Source: Isohypsibius dastychi (Eukaryota; Tardigrada; Eutardigrada; Parachela; Isohypsibiidae). From it: a stretch of DNA of 62,646 nucleotides. A program made the translations under genes and the position numbers. Each line of letters starts with the position of its first letter. Position 1 is the stretch's first letter. The stretch spans positions 1 through 62,646 of the forward strand of contig JAQIWT010000014.1 in assembly GCA_034696485.1 (NCBI GenBank), read 5' to 3'. Below are positions 23,366 through 35,600 of this stretch, piece by piece. The notes below the pieces were generated by a model, which saw only the letters and a program-made list of their open reading frames with translations, did not search any database and was not told where the DNA came from.

Positions 23366-26300
23366 TTATTTCCGACGAGCGCGGAGAGCCAAACAGATAA
23401 ATGCCAGGACACGGAATCCAACAATCAAGACGAACAGCATGAGCAAGTTGAATCCAAAGTTGTTCTCATCGAAGTGCAGTTGTCGAAGAATCGCTTGACC
23501 ATCATGAGGACATGACATCCCGTTAGTGCAAGTGATGTTGGTTACTCGAGACCACTGATTCACGACCATGGCTTCGTTTCCGTATTTGAACCAAGAAATG
23601 TACTGAAAAAGAACAGCATTTAGAGACAAAACCAGTCAACATCGAAAGATACAAAAAAAGATAAGGTCTGAGCGAACCACTACCCAGTCCACTTGTGATG
23701 GACCCCAGACTACCGTATGCTCTACAGTCCACACCACAGCTACGGAACGGTTGAAATTTTCTGAAAACCATCAGGGCATATCCTGTACATTCTTAACAAG
23801 TTTCAACTTACAGCAAGCCATATAAAATAATTCGGGACGGTTCCGCTGTTGAGGAAGAATCCACCAAACAACATGAGCGGGATGATACAAGTAGGAGCAA
23901 GTGCAACAGCCAAGTTCTCCGTTCCAGCAGCACAGGAGACGAAATAACCAAAGCTGACAGCGCAATTAGTAATCAATGTCACGATAGCACAGGCCATGAA
24001 GAACACTCCAACATCTGGATACATTCCAATCATCCAATAAGCAATCGCGGTGAACAAGAACGGGATGATGATGAAGGTTGGCACATCAACCAGAACTTTG
24101 CAGATGTAATAGACATCGACTCGATACATCCCGTTTGAATGCTCTCTGAGAAAGATGGGCAGCTCCTGAGTGAAGACATTGATTACGGCGAACATGTTTC
24201 CAAATGTCTGAAAACCACAACAACAAAGGTCAGAGTTTCACGAGACACAATTTTTTGCTCCGTGGACAATTTTGGGATAAGGTTCTATCGAGGTAGAAAC
24301 CTCCTAACGAGCATCCAGTCAGGCTCTCTTCAATCAACCGGGAGAAACATACCATATTGGTGAGAAACAAGAAGATGGCTCCGTTGATATTAGATGCTCC
24401 TTCACTCGTCATCTTCTGTCCCAGATAGATCAACCCCAACAAAAGCGCAATAAATACAGTCTGCAGCAGTCGGACTTTGACGATCAGCGGTTCCCGAATG
24501 ACACCCAGTCCACTTCGCCATAACACTGCCTTGAACTGCTTCCACCATCCCGCTTTGTATGCCGATCGTCTCGGTCCTTTTCCCCCAATCTCGTTGCTAT
24601 CGAGCGCAATCTTCTTCGTAACTTCCACAATCTCCTTTCCTTTTCCGGATTCTGCAAATGCATCACAAACTTTGGCAGCACGATCACGGCATTCTGGCTC
24701 TCGACCCGGAATGATAGCCAGTGAATGGATATAATGATCAGCAGGGTTGAAGTTCAACGGGCAGGGATACCCAAGGCGGTTGAAGAAATCTTTGGCGCGA
24801 TCAGCTTTTCCAAGAAATGCAACTCGTCCTTCCGACATCAACAGCAATCGATCGAACATGGCGAAGGTTTCTGAAGAAGGCTGATGGATCGTCACGATGA
24901 TAGTTTTGCCACGTTCAGCCATGTCTTTCAGAACACCGACGACATTCTGCGCCATGAAGGCATCCAGACCGGAAGTGGGTTCGTCACAGAACATCAGAGG
25001 TGGATTGGTCAGGACTTCAGATGCAAATGCTAGACGCTTCATTTCCCCACCAGAAATTCCTTTAATTCTTCCAGGAATGCCGATTGTGGTGTTTGAGCAT
25101 TTTGTTAGCCCGAGTTCGGCAATGACTTCTTCGACACGCTTCAAACGATCATCGAATGATATGTGCTTGTCCATTCGAAGTTGGCTTTGGAATATCAGAT
25201 GCTCGCGAACAGTTAGCGTGCCAATGAATAGATCAACCTGGAGAACAGGAAAATACACGTAGGAAGAAGAAGGCGTGTACATACAGTGGCAATAACAAAT
25301 TTCGACAAAAATATTCACGAAATTCAGTCAAAATTTCTACAAGAGATTCGCGAGAAACGAAGGACTGGCTCTTTTTAAATAAACACTGAAGTCCAAAACA
25401 GCAAGTCGAACGTCCTTGTTCTGTTCACCGATTCACACTTTTCACACAGCACTTTTGGCAATTATCATGTTGAGAAGAGACATCGAATTTCGCATAGTGT
25501 CAGAAGAACTTATTCCATGTTTGTCGCTTCATGCGAGCGACCAAAGTTATCGTGGATAAACTGATTCAGATTCAATAAAACTGAATTTTGGACATACTAA
25601 TAAATAAGCAAGAAAATCCAAACTAAAAATCATTCTCTGTGGCACATACTCGCCGTGGTCTAAAGAAAACTAGACAGATATTTTCCGTAGATAAATCGAA
25701 ACAAATCAAGCAATGACTAATTCAAAACAGCAAAATTACCGGTACTCCGAAAAAGCAGAATGGATTAAGAAATGTCAAAGTACCCTAAAACACTGAAGCT
25801 TTAACACTTAAATCGCCATTGTAAATTGAAAGTGACCGAATTTTGGTGAAGAAGCAGATGTTGTATGATACACGCCATCTGAATAGAGACAACAAGAAAA
25901 AGACCTCGTGTAAAATGAAATGTCTCTAAATTGCTCTCATCATTAACCCAAGCTTTCACAGAGTGAACAGAAAAGAATTTGAAATTAATTTTCTCTTGAC
26001 AATACAGTAATAAAATCAAATCAATAATGACACTACCAGTTTATTAATAAACATTCCTGGCACGTTTCAGAATATTTATCAGCCAAACTTCTCACCTGCT
26101 GCACATACGCTGAAATGCTCGTGACAGCCTTTCCGATTTTCCGATTGTTAATGCAAATAGACCCTTCGACTTTCAGCGCGCCTTGATTCCGTCTGGAAAA
26201 ACACAGTCAACTGCAATCAACTTTCGAAGTCAGTGATTAAGCTCACCCATTGAGAATATTGAGCAAAGTTGTCTTTCCGGCACCACTTGCCCCTGCGGCC

Positions 26301-27524
26301 ATTTCTCACCAGTTAGCGCCAAATCAACAAAGAAGAGAATTATATAGATTACGAACCCATGATTGCTAACAGTTCTCCAGGTCGGACAATGCCATTCACA
26401 CCACGAAGAATTTGCTTCGGTTGGACTTTGTCGCCGGCTGATTTAATGAGTCCACAACATCGACCGGAAACGGCGGGCAGCCAGGCGTTGATGTTGTACC
26501 AACTGGAAATGAACAAGGAAACGTGGAAGCCATGCGGAGCAAAGGTAAAAATTCATGCATATTTCGCGTAAGATATTGCAGTCCAAAAATTTCAATTTTT
26601 CGAGATCTCGTATACTGCTGTACTGCAAATTCATTTCAAATTTGTCAAGACAAAGAAACCAGCCTTATTGTGGGGGAAAAATAACTTAAATTCCTCGTGC
26701 TAGGTAAAGAATTTCCAGCAAAATGCCTAATTCAGAAACTGATTCTCTCCTCCATCGATATTTATAAAAACAATGTCAATTTCGAACGCAATATTTTTCT
26801 CCAAAGCATGTTATATTCGAATATTCGGGATCAAATGCTTTCACTCCGATTCCGGGGAGAAATTCAACGTATAATTAATCATGTAAACAATTTCAGCAGA
26901 TTAGATAGATTGACTTCCGGTTATCAGCTTAACCGCACTCTTTATGCCTGAAATGCCCTTGACTCGAGCATTCAACCTGCACCGTCCTGAACTTGCTCAC
27001 CTCAGCGTTATCGAATCCAAGTTCTCCACTCCGATTAGCTCTTCTGGGACCTGATAATGCGAAGAAACGACGGAGGATTTTGTGCGGAGGACATGGCCTG
27101 AAATAACAATACAAAATTCAATTATCACAAATCTTGAACCAGAAAACACAACTAAGCAAAAACCGATGTCTTCCCAACGACAGGAACCAAACAAAAGCAG
27201 AATTAAAGCTCGATTTTTGCATCATTCTCTTGAAACTGAAAAAATCGCAAATAAATCAAATGCCATCTCTAAACGTAAAAAACGACAAGATTCTCAATTG
27301 AATTATTATTTCTGCAAACTGAAAATCTTTTTTGAACTCGATCAAAGCATTTAAAGACGAGACTGGCATGTATGTGAGGTGAGAATTACGAATAAGGTTC
27401 CTCATGGGCTCTCACCATGAAGATGTCCGTTCTGACGTGCCATCATCCTCGAGCTTTCATTTTCTTCCAGTTCATGGACATCTCCATCGATAAATGGCAT
27501 TCCGCTTTGATTCGCCTGGTCCAT
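23366..27524 (-). CDS. w: White-like ABCG half-transporter
   Basis: Eight exons join in phase: 27524-27416, 27097-27001, 26502-26357, 26292-26247, 26192-26096, 25237-24353, 24207-23812 and 23602-23366. The product is about 670 aa, close to Drosophila White. The ABC domain comes first, with Walker A GASGAGKTTLLN split across exons 3 and 4, Q-loop AYVQQVDLF, signature ISGGEMKRLAFASE, Walker B LMFCDEPTSGLD and H-loop TIHQPSSE. The six-helix domain follows with NINGAIFLFLTNM, FTAIAYWMIG, FGGFFLNSG and YISWFKYGNEA. The C-terminus ALRARRK is the White ending. White heterodimerises with Scarlet or Brown to load pigment precursors into granules. Alignment by memory to White is high along the whole length. 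All catalytic motifs are intact, so this should be functional. The 860-bp intron 5 contains nothing I recognise. Confidence 0.93.
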
Positions 27525-28709
27525 TGTTTTCCTGAATAGTCGAGAAAAACGGAAGCCGATCCAAAATGCTAATCACGAGATCTGAATCCAAAATCCGATC
27601 TTTCGCCTTCTCTGCAAACGCAACAAGATGAGCATTCCATGAATAATTCAAAAAAATCAAAACACCGGAAATATCGTCAAACTAGGGCGATGTGTGCGTT
27701 TCACCCCATTGTTTGAGATTTCTTCAGGTATATTTCGATTTTCGAAATATGAACTCACAATCGGGGATGAAAATAGTTGTCGACAGATGCAAAAATGATC
27801 CAGTTGTGCAAATATGATTCCCGAATTATCTTGTGTCCCCTTGATAAGACTACTAAGAAGGTAAAATGAATGGGAAAAGGAACGATGATAATAATGTCCA
27901 ACAGCGACAATTTCTAAACCGGAGTCGGCCTCGAAAATGCCACCAGCTTGCCTGTATCGATCTGTGCAGCTGAAACAACCGTACAGGGAAATGACGAATC
28001 GATTAGCACAGTTGTTCCGCCGCATTTTGACGTAATCAGACGATTAGCAGAAAGCTTGATAAGCATGTTAATGATAAGCAGACATCAAACGGATTGTCCT
28101 CTTCCTGGGTTTGTGGTGGTCACCTGTCTGTAGGTTCATTTATTTCGACATTTGGCTGAACATCGGTACAGCATCACGTGCTAGCTGTACTTACGGTGAA
28201 AACAAGATGTAGTAGTAACATCATTACTAGAACATCATTGGTTCGATTGTGAAGCGAATCCCGTCAAAGGACCTTGCATGAAGCAGCATGATGCAGCATG
28301 AAACACCTCGAAATCGGTAAATTAGCTAGCAGTTCTTCTGTAGAATGACCCAAACCACAAAACTCTGTCTGCGGTTTCGTTCAGCTCCAAATAAATATAA
28401 TCGAAGTTTTTCAGAATCGCGATGCTTTGTTTGGTATGTTGATTGATGACTACAATACCTTTTCAGTTAAAAACAAGCCACAAAAAGGGCTTTCGGACAT
28501 TTTCTAGACTTCAATGAGTTCGGAAATATCCGAAGGTACTAACTTTCTTTCAGAGTTGGCTCCACACACAGGGAGCCGTTAGCAAAGGTTTGGGGATGGT
28601 ACTAACCAATGCTGTTCCCGAAATCAGCGGGCTTGCTTCTAGAGTCAAATCAAAGCGCAAGCAAAGCGCCAGCAAAGCGGATTTCGTGAACGGCGTTGCT
28701 CCAACCGAA

Positions 28710-28817
28710 GAATACGTCTCCGCCAAAACGAACGGTACACTTGCGCCTATTCACTCAGCCAATCGGCAGAGTGAAGACGTAGAGTAGAGCACTCTTCGTT
28801 CTGGCGGAGACGTACTC
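28710..28817. repeat. Hairpin element with TACGTCTCC / GGAGACGTA ends
   Basis: Imperfect 22-24 bp inverted arms (28710-28733 and 28793-28817) flank about 60 bp. The outer nine bases of the arms, TACGTCTCC, recur at the ends of the hairpin at 33118-33211. Confidence 0.75.
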
Positions 28818-28838
28818 AGGTTAATGGTGAACCCGAAC

Positions 28839-28874
28839 GCAAGATCATTATAGACATGTCTATAATGGTCTTGC
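28839..28874. repeat. 36-bp near-perfect palindrome
   Basis: The sequence pairs from GCAAGAT to its mirror with one mismatch. The inner 22 bp, centred on GACATGTC, is a perfect palindrome. Confidence 0.9.
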
Positions 28875-29244
28875 CCGAACGTCGAAACTTGGTGACTTGT
28901 AAAATTTCGGCCTACACAGCGTGGAGACTTCCCAGCCTTTGTTTCTGAGTTAATTTTCCGAGACTTTCAGTTCAAAGTTCAATTGAAGAATTATCTGACG
29001 CACAGCTCAGTTAAGTACAGTTCAGATTTTGATTTCAGTCGCTGCAGTTCATTGCAGTTCGATTTCCCGAAAAGCTATTGACTCACAGCGCAGTTCGAGA
29101 ACGGTGAACGTAGCAATGCTCTGGTCGTGATACGAAAACAAGCTCGAATAGCAGCTCACCTTTGGTGCATTGTGCGGAGTTCCCGCTTTTTGGTCAGCGT
29201 ATTTAGCAAAACCCACGTCGTATGGTAAGTATACCTTTGAACTG

Positions 29245-29590
29245 CTAACTTTCAGCTGTGTTCTCAGTTTGAATTTTATCATACATTGGTGAACTATGCA
29301 AGATTTTCATTGCCTCCTCGCAATCGATCATCAAAACACACTGGTACGGTCGACGACAAAATGCAATAGAACATAAAACTTTATCAGGATACAAAACGTT
29401 CATGTTTTTCAGACGTTCTGGTGTGATCTCGAGCATAACCAGCTTTTGTTTTTGTGCCAGCAGACCTCCAGTCAGACTGCTCTCGGAATCCCTGGATTCA
29501 AAGTGAAACCAAATTTCTCTGATGTGCTATATCTCCATGGAAAGCGGCCGCTTGTACTTCGGTCGTCCCGGTACCATCCTACGTAATCTG
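29245..29590 (-). CDS. Possible exons of an unidentified gene downstream of prominin
   Basis: Two minus-strand frames look codon-like. One at about 29590-29475 contains DYVGWYRDDRSTSGRFPW. The other at about 29500-29245 contains SSLTGGLLAQKQKLVMLEI and then VLYPDKVLCSIAFCRRPYQ. They overlap in different frames, so only one arrangement can be right. I could not find a start or a full exon chain. The GWYRDDR string loosely recalls Abraxas/ABRO1 proteins, but the rest does not, and I give no name. Confidence 0.25.
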
Positions 29591-29653
29591 CAGAAAAGAC
29601 AGGGTTATTTATAGAGTTTCTCATTTGACAGGTATGAGAGAAGGCATGGCTGC

Positions 29654-32600
29654 TCACAAGGACTTTCTCCTCTCCGTCGGAGGACTGACAGCCTCGGTTA
29701 AATTGATTGTTATGACCATGCCATTCGCACCCGCTGCTGTATCGCCGTATGGTCCGGGCACGTCGGTTGCAACAGGTGCTTCGATGTGGCTATAGAACTC
29801 GCTGAGATACGTATTGAGCACCGAAATTGGTATGTACATGACCAACATAAGGCCCATCGCAAACCATATCCCATTCTGAAATGACCCATGGCAATATTAC
29901 ACTGTTCATGAATTTCTGTCAATAAAAACCTACAATCGGTTGGATCATAGCATTGCAAACCAGACTTGTCAGCCCATGGAATGCGTCATAAAACGGTCTA
30001 CAGTGGCCCACGTCATCAGTTATCTACGAGCAAATGAGTTAGGGATCGGCCATTACAGCACTAGCATGCAAGTTGGCGACCTCAGTCACTCACCAAGTTG
30101 GAAAAGTTTGACTAAGTGGTTGGAAAAATTTTAACAGATAGATTCTTGAACTACATCAAGAGGGTAGGGCGTAGCCTGAGCTATCAACTAAAAACTTTTA
30201 GTTTTTGTCCAACATCTCGAAGGGGGAGGGGTGAACTTTATTTGCGGTGATCTGTTGACATTATGCTTGGTTAAACATTCTGCGTTCCCAACGAAAGCTT
30301 ACCGAGCGTATGACGAAATCCATATATTGGTAGGCGTTATCCACTAGTCTTCTTCCATATCCTTTTGCGATCTTGAGGTGAAAGAAAAACGTTCACATGA
30401 TTATTTCGGGCCACAGCTTCAGTCTCACGTTTGTGGCCAATACAGAGGCGCTGTTCTGCAAAATGTGACTTTGAAAATCATTCAGCCATATAATACAGCT
30501 TGTTAAAACATTACCTGATTTGTGGAATCCGGGGCGTCACCGCTTTTTTGGAAAAATTCTTTGGTCGCCAATATGGCGGCTTTTGCGTCAATAGCACTGC
30601 TCTTCCATCGCTCGACAGATGCTTTGAACTCCATCATCGTGGCTAATAAAGCGGCCTGTCAATATACTCGCGTCATCGATAAACCAGACTAATTACATAA
30701 TGACGTTGAATTATCGTCTCATAGTTGGCCGATCACCATTTTGTCCTAATCATAGATCTCTCTCTTTTTCTCTCTTGTATGAGAACCAAAGGGCTCAAAA
30801 CAAAACCGATATCTGTGCGTGTTTTAAGCAAAGTGTGTGCGGGTAGCCGTTAACGCTAGACTACCTTGGTGGCACGTTATTCGACTAAGTATCCGCCAAC
30901 AAGAAACGAGAAGCTATTAATAAGGAGAAGAATTTTGCTTATCAAGGAGCAGAATCATCGTACTTCACTCAAAGTGGCTTCGACCTTTTGAAGAAGAACT
31001 TTTGTGTTGCTGTCGGTCTTCACAACAATTCGTTGCAAGCGCTGTGGTGATTACTGGAGTTATTACTTATCCCTGGAGTAATGTGAGTCTTTGGGTAGCG
31101 GCTGTGTTCGGCCGACAGGGGAAGGCCGAACTTTTAATGAATAATTCTCCAGCTCGAAAACAGAAACCACTTGGCATTCACCACAGAAACCACTTTGGCG
31201 TTCACCACAACAGCGCCTGGGCTCGAACCCGGAACGGGGTTAGGAGATTCAAGGCTTCAAGCACCCTGGATCAAGGAACTCAATTGACTTTACAAGAGCC
31301 GCCGTTCGTCATAAAACGGAAACCTGCCAGACTGTGAAAATATAAAGGTGCGAAACTCAACTCACGCTATGGTGTACTCATGAAGGGGGGGGGGTACCTA
31401 AACCGTACTGTACAGGGCAACTGTGAGATCAACTTTTAATACCTCCTGGGAATTTACCATACAGTGCTTTGAAAAGCACTTACAGTTTTGGATTTCAGCT
31501 TCGGGAGAGAATCGGTCAAGATATTCTGACAATCCCGTTTTCCGTTTGGTTTCCAAGCAGTCACCGGCCAAGAAGCAGGACTGGGACTATTTTCCTCGGC
31601 TTGAGTGAATAATGGGATAATTTCTCCGAGCGATCTTTCTAGGCGCACCATCATCCCTTGCAAATTCTAGAAATGCAAAAGTTATGTTGAAGCAATAAAA
31701 CTACAGCTCGATCATCTACTAAACCGAACTGTGCGCTAATAAGTTAGATTAGCGAGCGTATCATGTCAGCTTGACTGGCGCAACGCCTTTACTGGTGGTG
31801 ACAGCTTGCCACCGGGGATAGAGGTAGAGACCTGCGCCGTTCAGCTTGAGCTGGACTGAGCTGAACGGTTTAACCGTTTCTTTCCGTCCACTGTTTTGGG
31901 CGAAAAGTTTCCGTTTTCCGCGCTATGAAACCGGTTAGAAAAACGGATTTTTCGCTGTTTTTGTATTTTTCTAGCTAAATCAATAGCGTTATTTAATTTT
32001 TCATTCCGCTCGGTTCCGTTCAGTCCGCTTCGAAGCGAATTTTTTTCCGTCCCGTTCTTCCGTTCCGTTCAGTTCTCGCAGAAACTGATTGCGTCCAGTT
32101 CTGTCCAGTAAAACGCGAACGGTGCTGGTCCCTAGATAGAGATAATGAATGCCACTCAATCTTGCCAAAATCGCCCATAGTATACATTACAAGGAGGTGG
32201 TTACAAATTCCCATCACAACGAGAGCGACGTCCCGCATAATTTGTCCAGGAGCATTAGACAGAGCATTATCTAATGCTCTTGATTTGTCACTGGTCTGCC
32301 AAGAGTGTACCACTTGAAATATTACATGAGGTTTTATAATATTACCTCGTGGCAATCAACTTTTCTCCCCGAAGTGCATTACCAAAGGCAACAACTATGA
32401 GACAACTTTGGTATGCTTTGTTGGCAGTTCATTTCCAACCTAGAACTCATTTCAGAACAAAACCAAATCTTCGATTCAGATACGAATACGTGAATTTCGA
32501 AAGCAATTGAACCATTATTAATTCCGATTAACTCGGCTGGAAAATTCTGCCAAAACTGTAGCATAAACTTTGAGAAAAACATTTTTCTTCATCTCGGCAA

Positions 32601-35600
32601 ACGAGTCGTGGGACACAAACTTTCTCCAGAGGATATTTGTTCATCGCCGCAAAATCATCTTAATTGCAACCACTTACAAAAACATGTAAAATAATTATGC
32701 TTGGAAAAATCTGAACTGGGTGATATGCCACGAATGACAGAATTCATCAAATTCAGGTTTTTCAAGCCAGAAAAAAGAAACTCAGTGAACGAATAGGTTT
32801 TTCACCATTTGAAGTTAAAAATGTAGAATCTCTTCCCGGAGACCTACTTCGCACATTTAAAGACCGCCATATCGACAGGTAAGAAAGAAAAAAAACGTTC
32901 AGTTCAGAATTTAGAGTGTTCAAATAGGCCGTCCAACCTAAACGTACCTAAACTAACCTAAAGTTTAGGGTAGTTTAGGCTGCAGAAATGCAGCAACAAC
33001 ATTAGGTTAGTTTAGAATAGGTCACAAAACAGAGCCATTTAGTTCGGTTTAGACTTGACTTCAGGGTGATTTCCACGAAACTTGAGTTAGACATGAAAAA
33101 GAATCAAGAGCATTGTGCTACGTCTCCTCCAATAAGTTCAAGCCACTTGCCTGTCTCCCCTCAGTCAATCGATAGGGCGAAGGTGGCTTGAACTTATTGG
33201 AGGAGACGTAGAGAACAAAGTGATATTATAGTTTAGGTTAGTTTAGGGTTTTAGGTGGCTCGATTAATTTCGTTTAGGTTAGGTTAGTGCGCTGACTCAC
33301 TTTGTTTAGATTCGTTTAGGCTGCGAAAAAAAATGGTTTCGTTTAGTTTCGGCCTGAAATTTGAGCCTATTTGAACACTCTAGTTCAGATTAGGACCGTC
33401 AAATTTGTTAAAACATCGAAAAATTCATTATTGATTCTTTGTGACCAGTTCTGATTGGCAGGGAGATCTGATTGAAACTGCATCCGGCAGAATTTCTTCC
33501 AGACCTGGTTCACGTGTTAAGAAACTCCAAACAGAGTGAGGTTGGAATGGTGAATGGGATTCACTTATGCTATCACCATGTGGGCATGAGTGAAATGACT
33601 ACGTATAGGGGCTGGCAGGCAGGCATGACCTACTAGTACTTACGAGTATGACAAAGGCCAGTGGCGCACATCAGTGGAACTGCATCATGCACCTGCGTTC
33701 GCTTTGTTACCCACATAAACGGGATTTTAACATTTTAATCACTCCCTTTGTCCTCCACCCATTCTTCTCCTTTCAGTCGTTGGTGCAAAGAGACTTTTCA
33801 TTTGAACAGCCACACTCAATCCTCGGAAAACACCACTACAATCTATTAGCGCCAACTTTTTTGTGATGCAATCAAATCCCCCCCCCCCCCTCGGATGGGG
33901 GAGGGGTGGACAAAAAATAGTCTGCAAGTGACATCATGCTACATACAGTCTAAGGAAAAGGAGAAACTATTTCTGTTTAACGTTCAAGCTCGTTTGGTCA
34001 AGAACATCTTGATCTGTACATTGTCGTCTCATTACATAGTAATTCTAACCTCCAGAATCAGAATGGGGCCACTTGTGAGCTCGGTAACTACCGCGTCCGC
34101 TTTGTTAACTGCTGTATTGATAGCTTGGTAGGTGCTGTCGGCAAGGTTGAAGGAAGTCGTCAAAGATACTTTGAGCGTTTCAATTGTGGCATTGATGTTC
34201 TGTTTGTTGAAACGGACACGTATGTCATCAACATTGAAGACTGAACTGAGTGTCAATGCTTTGTAGATCGAAGTGTCCATCTTGCATTGAGTGAAAATGC
34301 TGCCGATTACCAGTTGTGATCCCATAACGGTTAAGTTCAAAACACCAACATCTTTATTGAAACTCACAACGGCCTGAAATATCAAAATGGATGGATTATT
34401 GATGAAGATCATATCTCATCTATCTTTACCGTGTCAAGTTCAGAAAAATTTGACGCATCGCCTTGTAATATAGGGCATATAGCGCTGTCGATTTGGGATG
34501 CCAGGAGCATCACAAGCATGACGATAACCATCAGAATCCAAGCAAACAGCAAGATTTCATAGACTGAACTGAAAGGATATCGAAGAAGTTAGTATAGATC
34601 AATCAGACAAAATGGTTTTTAGTGGAGAGCAGAGAAACTTCGTTGAAAATAACCGGTTGACCGGCCAGAAACTGATAAAGAGTTCGGATGCTAAAAACCA
34701 CCTGTTACCGGATTTTTGAAATTCGTGATCGTTCTGCATACCGGATAATATTGCTTAATTTACCAGAAATACAGTATTTTCACCTAGTACTTTACCGGGA
34801 CTGAACGGTCGGCATTTTCATGCTTAGCACCTTGATACCGGAACAGAATACCAAGTTTCATGTAATAATAGCGCCAAATTATGGCGCTTATTCGGTACTT
34901 GAATTCAAACTTTCAAAGTAAATTAACGAATTTCTTGAAAATCAATTCTTTAGTTTTAAGGATGAAACTACTACCAGGTAGATTCTAAATCACTAGAATA
35001 TAGATTGTCGACAAGCACAAGATCTCAAAGCGATACCTACTGGTGCTCGTCAAAAACACGCAAACCTGTTTCATTCATACGTGTAAACTGTACGTGTTAA
35101 CAAACTAGTTCATGCACGCATCGCTTTTTTGAAATGGGGTACGATCTGTCTGCAGCGACAACGCCGGCGATTTCTGCTGAAATTGTACCTAACAGCGGTA
35201 ATTACGCTTCACAGTGTTGCAGCTGCTTCTGAAAATAGCTGTCCCTCTTCGCAGTATAATCATACCAGTGGTTAAGGGAAACAGAGAATTAGAGTTTTTC
35301 TGGGCTTTGCCATTAGGTTGAAATGTTCTTGAAACGTCAACATGCCAATCGTCCCCACTTACAACATGAGGAAGTGGCCTCCGATGACTGCTGTTCCCTG
35401 ACGTTCCGATGGAGGAGTCGCAATATTGTAAAATGTAAATCCAAACCATGAACCAACAAGTGTGGTTATTCCTGGGACACCAAAAAATATGGCAAGTCCG
35501 ATTGCGCCACCGGAGCTATCTGCGGAATTGATGTCATTCAAACGACTTGGTCATGGAATCAGTTTGGCGTAGGAAGATAATTATAGTCAATTTACATGGT

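Larger units (their letters stand above)
27525..29240. other. Intergenic 5' region of the ABCG gene; small palindromes, no firm gene
   Basis: A 65-codon plus-strand frame (28590-28787) rich in Lys, Ser and Ala overlaps the hairpin at 28710 and has no recognisable family. Apart from two inverted repeats listed separately I see no gene. Confidence 0.4.

Noticed and set aside
31200-31240. tRNA or tRNA-derived SINE (GGCTCGAACCCGG resembling a B box)
   Set aside because: No matching A box, acceptor stem or cloverleaf can be formed around it.
31002-31337. 111-codon plus-strand frame in a prominin intron
   Set aside because: No family, no splice support, opposite strand to prominin; contains a 22-bp direct repeat (CAGAAACCACT) typical of noncoding DNA.
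32930-33360. GTTTAGG/TTAGG-rich tract as an interstitial telomere repeat
   Set aside because: Motifs occur in both orientations, are not tandem, and lie between matching TIRs; a MITE explains them better.
33870-33910. Homopolymer C/G runs (also 12726, 21155, 31383, 60017, 60583) as functional sites
   Set aside because: Homopolymers with no context; lengths may be sequencing-sensitive.
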